NCBI GenBank assembly: GCA_023391105.1
Contig: JAEWBO010000032.1
Location: forward strand, 1 to 64,000
DNA: 64,000 nucleotides
Source: Bacillota bacterium
Lineage (GTDB): Bacteria > Bacillota > Clostridia > Christensenellales > SZUA-584
Reading direction: 5' to 3'
Each line of letters starts with the position of its first letter. Within the stretch, counting starts at the first letter, position 1. The notes under the pieces were generated by a model, which worked only from the letters and a program-made list of their open reading frames with translations, was not told the origin of the DNA and made no database searches. The position numbers and the translations under genes were made by a program. Below are positions 58,626 to 64,000 of this stretch, one piece after another.

Positions 58626-60036
58626 GTTACTGGAAATTAAAGATTTAGAGAAAAGCTACGGTGCGAGAACTGTTATATCATTAAAAAGGCTTGCGCTTTA
58701 TCGCGGCGATAAGCTGGCTGTGGTGGGTAAAAACGGTTCGGGCAAAACCACGCTGCTAAAAATGATCACGGAGGACGAGGAACCGGACGCGGGGCGCATC
58801 ACGGTGCGCGGACGCCTCGGCGTCATCGCGCAGTTTGATACGCCGGATGAAAGACACGCGCACAGCGGCGGTGAAAAGACAGCGGCGCTCATTGTCCGGG
58901 CATTTGCTGACAAACCGGAGCTATTGCTTGCCGATGAACCGACCACCAATCTTGACATGGAGGGCATTGAGCAGCTGGAAGCACAGCTTATCGCGTTTGA
59001 CGGCGCGCTGATGCTTGTCTCGCACGACCGCACACTGCTGAAAAACGTCTGCACCAAGGTGCTGGAAATCGAAAACGGGGCTTGTACGCTGTACAGCTGC
59101 GGTTATGAAGAATATCTGGCGCAAAAGGCGCGGCAGCTTGCATCATGCGAAGCGCAATATGAAGCCTATACAGAGGAGAAAAGCCGCCTCAAGAAGGTGG
59201 CTGAGGACAAAGCACGCCAGTCCTCCGGCATTAAAAAGGCACCAAGTCGCATGGGCAATTCGGAAGCACGGCTGCATAAGATGGGCGGGCAGCAGCAAAA
59301 GGCCAAGCTGGATCGCGCCGCCAAGGCGGCACGCTCGCGCCTTGAACAGCTTAAACCCGTCGAGAGGCCCTGGCAGGACAAGGACATTTCGTTCGATTTG
59401 CGGGCGACGGCGATTCACAGCCCTGTGCTGGTGAGCGTCAGCGGTGTGTCCAAGCGCTACGGCGAAAAAAGCGTGCTCGAGGGTTGCAGCTTTGTGGTGC
59501 CGAACGGCAGAAAGACAGCGCTGATCGGTCCGAACGGCGCGGGGAAGACCACGCTGCTCGAACTCATTGAGGCGCGCGCCTCCGGCGTGGAGACGTGCGC
59601 GCATCTTCGCATCGGGTATTTCAAGCAGGACTTAAGCACGCTTGATTTAAGTATCAGCGTGCTGGACAACGCGATAGCAAATGCCGCGTACGATCAGCAG
59701 TTTGTGCGCACGGTGCTCGCGCGCCTGCTTTTCCGCCGGGACGAGGTGCACAAAACGGCAGCGGTACTGAGCGGCGGTGAGCGATTAAAGCTCGCGCTGG
59801 CCAAAATCATACTGTCGGGCTTTCATCTGCTCGTGCTCGATGAACCCACGAACTTCCTCGATATCGATTCGCGCAACGCGCTGGAGGCGGTGCTTCGCGC
59901 GTATCCGGGCGCGGTGCTTTTTGTCTCGCATGACAGAGAGTTTATAAAAGCCGTGGCGGATAGGATCGTTTACATCAAGGAAAAGCAGGCACATACGTTC
60001 GAAGGCGGCGTTGAGCAGCTGGAACAAGCGCGGTAA
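58624..60036 (+). CDS. ABC-F ribosomal protection protein (Vml/Lsa/CplR-like)
   Basis: A 470-residue soluble twin-ATPase of the ABC-F class: Walker A GKNGSGKTTLL and GPNGAGKTTLL, signatures HSGGEKTAAL and LSGGERLKLAL, Walker B LLLADEPTTNLD and LLVLDEPTNFLD. Between them a charged linker (about residues 165-250, EEKSRLKKVAEDKARQSSGIKKAP) forms the antibiotic-resistance domain that reaches the peptidyl transferase centre. No membrane parts. The size and the drug-type attenuator ahead fit the resistance branch (lincosamide, pleuromutilin, streptogramin A) rather than EttA/Uup. The start is TTG at 58624, with AAGGAG ten bases upstream. Confidence 0.85.
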   Translation: MLLEIKDLEKSYGARTVISLKRLALYRGDKLAVVGKNGSGKTTLLKMITEDEEPDAGRITVRGRLGVIAQFDTPDERHAHSGGEKTAALIVRAFADKPELLLADEPTTNLDMEGIEQLEAQLIAFDGALMLVSHDRTLLKNVCTKVLEIENGACTLYSCGYEEYLAQKARQLASCEAQYEAYTEEKSRLKKVAEDKARQSSGIKKAPSRMGNSEARLHKMGGQQQKAKLDRAAKAARSRLEQLKPVERPWQDKDISFDLRATAIHSPVLVSVSGVSKRYGEKSVLEGCSFVVPNGRKTALIGPNGAGKTTLLELIEARASGVETCAHLRIGYFKQDLSTLDLSISVLDNAIANAAYDQQFVRTVLARLLFRRDEVHKTAAVLSGGERLKLALAKIILSGFHLLVLDEPTNFLDIDSRNALEAVLRAYPGAVLFVSHDREFIKAVADRIVYIKEKQAHTFEGGVEQLEQAR

Positions 60037-60115
60037 AAGGATAAGGGTATACATACCATCCAAAATGTGATAATATAAAACAAGCAATAAGGTCATTTTC
60101 AGGAGAGTATACGAT

Positions 60116-60994
60116 ATGAAGAAAGCATTGTTCATCATATTCGTGATGATTATTGTCTTCACGTTGGCGGTGCCAATATCACTGGGCGCGCCGGATCCGG
60201 AAGCGACAGCGACTCCCGAAGCGACGCCCACACCGGAGGACACGGAGGGGTCGATGCCTGACGACTCTGTGCCGCAGGATACACAGAACGCGTTTGAAAT
60301 CCTCAAACCGGACAGCGCCGGTATTCCGGTGTTTAAGGTGCAAATGCGTCTTCGAGATCTTGGCTACATAAACTATCGGCCGACAGGTCTGTACTATACG
60401 ATGACTCAGAATGCGGTCATTTCGTTTCAGCAGAACAACGGCCTTGATACGGACGGCCAGGTTGGTCAGATGACCTATGACAAGCTGTTTTCCTCAGACG
60501 TCGTGCGTAAACCGCTGAGCGCGTCGATACTCGTGACCTCGGGGTCTCCGCTGGTGGGAGATGCGCCCGCTCCGGGAGAGGCGGCTGACTGGTCAACCGT
60601 TGTGGATCCGGCTTTTCCCGTCGGTGCCACAGCCACGGTGAAGGACTACAATACCGGCAAAGCGTTTACCGTGCAGCGAACGGGCGGAACAGGCCACGCG
60701 GATGTTGAGGTGGTGGACGCCGCGGCCAACACAACCTTCCGTGAATGCTTCAACATTCCCGAAGGCGAAGAGCCCACGTGGGAAAAACGCGCTGTGCTGG
60801 TTGATGTGAATGGCACGGTTTATGCGGCATCACTTTTCGGGCATCCGGACGGAGAGGATACCATTGCTGAAAACGGTATGGATGGGCATGTGTGCCTGTA
60901 TTTTTCGGGCAGCACATCCGATGTTCTCGGTTTTGTGGACAAGGAGCATCAGAAGATGGTGCTGACAGCCGCAGGGCTTCCGCTGAGTTATTAA
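60116..60994 (+). CDS. Secreted peptidoglycan-binding (PG_binding_1) protein
   Basis: 292 residues: signal peptide (LFIIFVMIIVFTLAVPISLG), an acidic Pro/Thr spacer (PEATATPEATPTPED), one PG_binding_1 domain at about 65-125 (VFKVQMRLRDLGYINYRPTGLYYTMTQNAVISFQQNNGL), then a C-terminal domain with TVKDYNTGKAFTVQRTGGTGHADVEVVDA. That last domain occurs behind peptidoglycan-binding modules in other Clostridia and has no known activity. CAGGAG lies upstream. Likely wall-attached. Confidence 0.8.
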   Translation: MKKALFIIFVMIIVFTLAVPISLGAPDPEATATPEATPTPEDTEGSMPDDSVPQDTQNAFEILKPDSAGIPVFKVQMRLRDLGYINYRPTGLYYTMTQNAVISFQQNNGLDTDGQVGQMTYDKLFSSDVVRKPLSASILVTSGSPLVGDAPAPGEAADWSTVVDPAFPVGATATVKDYNTGKAFTVQRTGGTGHADVEVVDAAANTTFRECFNIPEGEEPTWEKRAVLVDVNGTVYAASLFGHPDGEDTIAENGMDGHVCLYFSGSTSDVLGFVDKEHQKMVLTAAGLPLSY

Positions 60995-61027
60995 GTGTTT
61001 ATAAACAGAAAAATATGAGCACCTAAA

Positions 61028-61059
61028 AGCAAGAGGCAGTTTTGCCTCCTTGCTTTTTT
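61028..61059 (+). terminator. Terminator of the peptidoglycan-binding protein gene
   Basis: Stem AGCAAGAGGCA/TGCCTCCTTGCT with one bulge and six T residues. Confidence 0.8.
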
Positions 61060-61094
61060 ACAACAAATATGAATTTAATTATTGGAGGTCAAAA

Positions 61095-62030
61095 ATGACA
61101 TTGGTGATAACGGGTCTAGTTGTCATGCTCATCGCGTTTATCGCTTTGGGATTCCGCAAAAAAAACGATGGGGGACGCCACGAGCTGCATTGGAGAGTGA
61201 ACAAACGCCAGTGGATATCGGCGCTGGGTCTCATGATTATCGCGTTTTCCTTCTTTACGACGATACCTGCGAACTCGATCGGCATATTGTATTCGCCGCT
61301 TAACGGCGGCGTGCAGGACAGAACGCTGGGTGAAGGTGTTCAGGTCAAAAGCCCGATAGACGAGGTGTACATCATATCGACAGAGGTGCAGACAAAACAC
61401 ATCGACAACCTTATGGGACAGACAAAGGACAGCCAGTTTATGGCTATGTCAGTAGATGTGAAGTATTACGTGGATAAGGCGCGCGCTTTTGATGTGTTCA
61501 AGCGTTTTAAGACGCTAAGCAATGTGGACAACTCACTGATACTCCCCGCCACACAAAGAGCGGTTGAGCAGGCCACGACCGCTTACAATATTATTGAGGT
61601 GCTGGGTGAAAAGCGCAGTGACGTCTATAGGGTGATTGAAGCGGCGCTGTCCGAGCGGTTCTCGCAGGACGGCATCACGCTGCATTCCATCACGTTCCTC
61701 GATACCGACGGGGGCGAGGAGATCGAGCAGGCGATACGCGCTGAAGCTGTGGCCAAAAAGGCTGTAGAAACAGCCGAGCAGGTGCGTCTTGAGGCCGAGA
61801 TTGACGCCGAAACGCGCATCATTCAGGCCGAAGCCGAAGCCGAGGAAAAGCGCATTCTCTCTTCCGCCATTGCGGAAAACCCCGAGATATTGGAGCTTGA
61901 ATGGATAAAAAAGTGGGACGGCAAACTTCCGGCATACTTGAGCGGCGAATCAGAGGGCGTGATGATCGATCTTTCAAATCTTGATATCGATGATACCGCC
62001 GCTACGCCGAGCACCGCACCTCAACCGTAA
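61095..62030 (+). CDS. SPFH/Band 7 (prohibitin-like) membrane protein
   Basis: 311 residues from ATG 61095 (TGGAGG upstream). Two N-terminal hydrophobic stretches (residues 3-18 and about 38-55), then an SPFH domain: IPANSIGILYSPLNGGVQDRTLGEGVQVKSPID, through VDVKYYVDKARAFDVFKRF, then an Ala/Glu-rich coiled coil (AVETAEQVRLEAEIDAETRIIQAEAEAEEK) and a short acidic tail. Prohibitin-like proteins form large membrane rings that organise lipid domains or proteases. No NfeD partner gene is next to it. Confidence 0.88.
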   Translation: MTLVITGLVVMLIAFIALGFRKKNDGGRHELHWRVNKRQWISALGLMIIAFSFFTTIPANSIGILYSPLNGGVQDRTLGEGVQVKSPIDEVYIISTEVQTKHIDNLMGQTKDSQFMAMSVDVKYYVDKARAFDVFKRFKTLSNVDNSLILPATQRAVEQATTAYNIIEVLGEKRSDVYRVIEAALSERFSQDGITLHSITFLDTDGGEEIEQAIRAEAVAKKAVETAEQVRLEAEIDAETRIIQAEAEAEEKRILSSAIAENPEILELEWIKKWDGKLPAYLSGESEGVMIDLSNLDIDDTAATPSTAPQP

Positions 62031-62046
62031 AATCACATAAACAACG

Positions 62047-62078
62047 AACGGTATGGTCAAAACAGCCATACCGTTTTT
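62047..62078 (+). terminator. Terminator of the SPFH gene
   Basis: A 10-bp perfect stem AACGGTATGG/CCATACCGTT followed by T residues. Confidence 0.85.
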
Positions 62079-62229
62079 ATTATGAACGGAGCTTTAATGT
62101 GTGATACAATGATAAGAAATTAATAAAGGCGATTGATGCGCCAAACATTTTGCGGAATGGTGGTGAAGGAATGAAATATTGCATTGTAACTGCTGGGATA
62201 GTTTTATAAAAAATTTTCAGGAGGATTTT

Positions 62230-62862
62230 ATGACTATTCCAGACAAAAAAATATATCCGCGTACAAATGACTTGGATACGGTCTATTTGAAGAGTGTCAT
62301 CACCAAACCCAATATCATAGTTGGTGATTATTCGATGTATAATGATTTTGTTTCTGATCCCAGGCAATTTGAGAACAATAATGTTCTGTATCACTATCCT
62401 ATCAATAACGATAGATTGATCATTGGCAAGTTTTGTTCCATAGCCTGCGGCGCAAAGTTCCTTTTTACAAGTGCCAATCACACGCTTAGGTCGCTATCAA
62501 CATATCCATTTCCACTGTTTTTTGAAGAATGGGAATTGGATAAAAAGCAGGTTGCATCCGCTTGGGACAATAAAGGCGATATTGTGATTGGTAATGATGT
62601 TTGGATAGGATATGAAGCAATAATCTTATCAGGCGTAAATATTGGCGACGGGGCGATCATAGGAGCACGAGCGGTGGTCACAAAGGATGTGCCTGCGTAT
62701 ACTGTTGTTGGTGGTATCCCTGCAAAAGAAATCAAAAAGCGTTTTGATGCAGAAACAATCGATAAATTGCAGCAGATACAATGGTGGGACTGGTCTTTTG
62801 AGAAGATTCAGCAAATCTTACCCTATTTGATGAATGGGGAAGTTGATAAGCTGAACGTCTAG
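62230..62862 (+). CDS. Xenobiotic acetyltransferase, Vat/CatB type (hexapeptide fold)
   Basis: 210 residues from ATG 62230, behind AGGAGG. The sequence follows streptogramin A acetyltransferases (Vat) closely: PRTNDLDTVYLKSVITKPNIIVGDYS, DRLIIGKFCSIACGAKFL, SANHT with the catalytic His84, GDIVIGNDVWIGYEAIILSGVNIGDGAIIGA (left-handed beta-helix), VVGGIPAKEIKKRF, IQWWDWSFEKI. It should use acetyl-CoA to modify an antibiotic or similar hydroxyl compound. The gene is AT-rich next to thrS, a sign of transfer. An 11-codon frame just upstream (62171-62206, MKYCIVTAGIVL) may be a leader peptide. CatB-type chloramphenicol acetylation is the alternative. Confidence 0.85.
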   Translation: MTIPDKKIYPRTNDLDTVYLKSVITKPNIIVGDYSMYNDFVSDPRQFENNNVLYHYPINNDRLIIGKFCSIACGAKFLFTSANHTLRSLSTYPFPLFFEEWELDKKQVASAWDNKGDIVIGNDVWIGYEAIILSGVNIGDGAIIGARAVVTKDVPAYTVVGGIPAKEIKKRFDAETIDKLQQIQWWDWSFEKIQQILPYLMNGEVDKLNV

Positions 62863-62914
62863 AAGAAGTCAGACTTTTCACAAAGCACAGAGTGACTATA
62901 AAGGTCAAAGATAA

Positions 62915-62951
62915 AAAGGACGGTATCCCTGTCATAGCGATACCGTCCTTT
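62915..62951 (-). terminator. thrS terminator
   Basis: A 13-bp perfect stem AAAGGACGGTATC/GATACCGTCCTTT, followed on the minus strand by TTTATCTTTG. Confidence 0.85.
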
Positions 62952-62965
62952 GCCTGTTCCCCAGC

Positions 62966-64000
62966 TTAGAATATCGTTTTATCCTTGATCTGCTGAATCA
63001 CCATGTCCACAAAAGCGTCTCCGTCCATCTGGCCGATGTCGCCTTCGCCGCGCCTGCGAATCGCCAGCGTGCCATTGTCCACTTCGCTGTCGCCCGCGAC
63101 CGCCATATACGGAATGCGCTCATTACGCGCCTCGCGAATCTTGTAGCCGATCTTTTCGCTGCGTGAATCCACCGTCACGCGCACACCGGCGCTTCTCAGC
63201 TTTTTCTCCCATTCGCCAAGGTATTCGAGTGAGCGGTCGGTGATGGACATCAGCCGCACCTGCTCAGGCGCAATCCAGAGCGGCATCGCGCCAGCATATT
63301 TCTCAATCAGCATCGCCAGCGTACGCTCGTAGCAGCCGATGGAGGAACGGTGTATGATGTACGGACGCTTCTTTTCGCCGTCCTTATCCACATAGGTTAT
63401 ATCAAAATGACCCGCGTTGGCAAAGTCGATCTGCACTGTGAACAGCGTGTCCTCCTTGCCGAATACGTTCCTGAATTGAAGATCCAGCTTAGGCCCGTAG
63501 AACGCGGCTTCGCCGTCCGCTTCCACATAGTCAAGGTCGATCTCATCAAGTATCTGCTTCATCAGCCGCTGTGTGGTTTCCCATGCCTCTGGATTGTTGA
63601 TGTATTTTTCGGTGTTGCTGGGATCCCACTTGGAGAATCGGTATGTGATCTCGTCCTCAATACCGATGCATTTCATCATGTACTGAATCAGCTCGATAAC
63701 GCCCTTGAATTCGTCGGCTACCTGTTCGGGGGTGCAAATAATGTGCGCGTCGGCCAACGTGAACTGGCGCACACGGATGAGCCCGTGCATTTCGCCCGAG
63801 GCTTCGTTGCGAAACAGCGTCGCGTTTTCGCTGTAACGCATGGGCAGCTCGCGATAGCTGTGCAGCTCGGAGTTGTACATCATGAACTGGAACGGGCAGT
63901 CCATGGGACGAAGCGCCATGACCTCTTCGCCTTTTTTCTCGTCGCCCAGCACAAACATCCCATCTCTGTAATGATCCCAGTGGCCTGATATCTTATACAA
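62966..64000 (-). CDS. thrS: Threonyl-tRNA synthetase, C-terminal part (cut by window edge)
   Basis: The last 344 residues of ThrS; the N-terminal TGS and editing domains lie beyond the window. Class II motif 2 (HGLIRVRQFT) and motif 3 (CYERTLAMLIEK) are present, as are the zinc ligands: the Cys of RPMDCPF, the His of ADAHIIC and the His of YIIHRSS. The anticodon-binding domain follows (LWIAPEQVRLMSITDRSLEYL, then SEKIGYKIREARNERIPYMAV). It charges tRNA-Thr in the cytoplasm. Any T-box leader would lie outside this window. Confidence 0.97.
   Translation of the reverse strand: MYKISGHWDHYRDGMFVLGDEKKGEEVMALRPMDCPFQFMMYNSELHSYRELPMRYSENATLFRNEASGEMHGLIRVRQFTLADAHIICTPEQVADEFKGVIELIQYMMKCIGIEDEITYRFSKWDPSNTEKYINNPEAWETTQRLMKQILDEIDLDYVEADGEAAFYGPKLDLQFRNVFGKEDTLFTVQIDFANAGHFDITYVDKDGEKKRPYIIHRSSIGCYERTLAMLIEKYAGAMPLWIAPEQVRLMSITDRSLEYLGEWEKKLRSAGVRVTVDSRSEKIGYKIREARNERIPYMAVAGDSEVDNGTLAIRRRGEGDIGQMDGDAFVDMVIQQIKDKTIF

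Noticed and set aside
63350..63988. A 212-codon plus-strand open frame opposite thrS
   Set aside because: Antisense shadow of a conserved synthetase.

Overview
This 64 kb stretch looks like part of the chromosome of a spore-forming Bacillota, most likely an uncultured member of class Clostridia. The evidence is a GerW/YtfJ sporulation protein, consensus sigma-A promoters, AGGAGG-type ribosome binding sites, T-tailed terminators, BlaI/BlaR1 pairs, a VanW protein, FeoA/FeoB with a Cys-rich partner, and many small clostridial DUF families. No ribosomal RNA, CRISPR array or complete prophage is visible. The left end enters an initiator-type tRNA gene. The right end cuts the threonyl-tRNA synthetase gene.

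Layout. 1-7.9 kb: two Met tRNAs, then AT-rich accessory DNA (AlbA_2 protein, interrupted HEPN gene) around an M24 peptidase-like gene and two small enzymes, then a HEPN gene with an aminoacyl-tRNA-synthetase-like partner and a YmaF gene between direct repeats. 8-16 kb: membrane proteins, an XRE/DUF6442 pair with a dual operator, an M15 peptidase, a YkvI transporter, UbiB/AarF, and a GIY-YIG nuclease gene embedded in palindromic repeats. 16-25 kb: beta-glucosidase with its GPH transporter, a cation/proton antiporter, xylulokinase, a 25-residue ORF and a repeat-rich zinc-ribbon membrane protein. 25-29 kb: phage-type terminase small and large subunits separated by a ferredoxin gene, then DUF4003. 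29-38 kb: PadR/DUF2812, AraC-GyrI, GerW, a TagO/WecA-like transferase, Na/Pi cotransporter. 38-45 kb: BlaI/BlaR1, the remains of a second such locus, VanW. 45-53 kb: pyridoxal kinase family, nucleotide-sugar genes, a fully palindromic MITE, the feo operon, GalM. 53-64 kb: ABC exporter, three-gene NHEJ operon, ABC-F ribosome protection protein behind an attenuator, SPFH protein, Vat-like acetyltransferase, thrS.

Themes. One family of about 94-115 bp palindromic elements with TGTCAT/ATGACA ends recurs at six places. It is densest around the GIY-YIG gene, and two isolated copies lie between duplicated 23-27 bp target sequences. The same 7-5-7 operator (TATATCG, five bases, CGATATA) lies at the promoters of the PadR operon and of an ABC exporter 24 kb away, which suggests one regulon. 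Several genes relate to antibiotics or the cell wall (ABC-F, Vat, BlaI/BlaR1, VanW, M15, a ZmaR-like GNAT). All functional statements come from reading sequence motifs; no database search was run.
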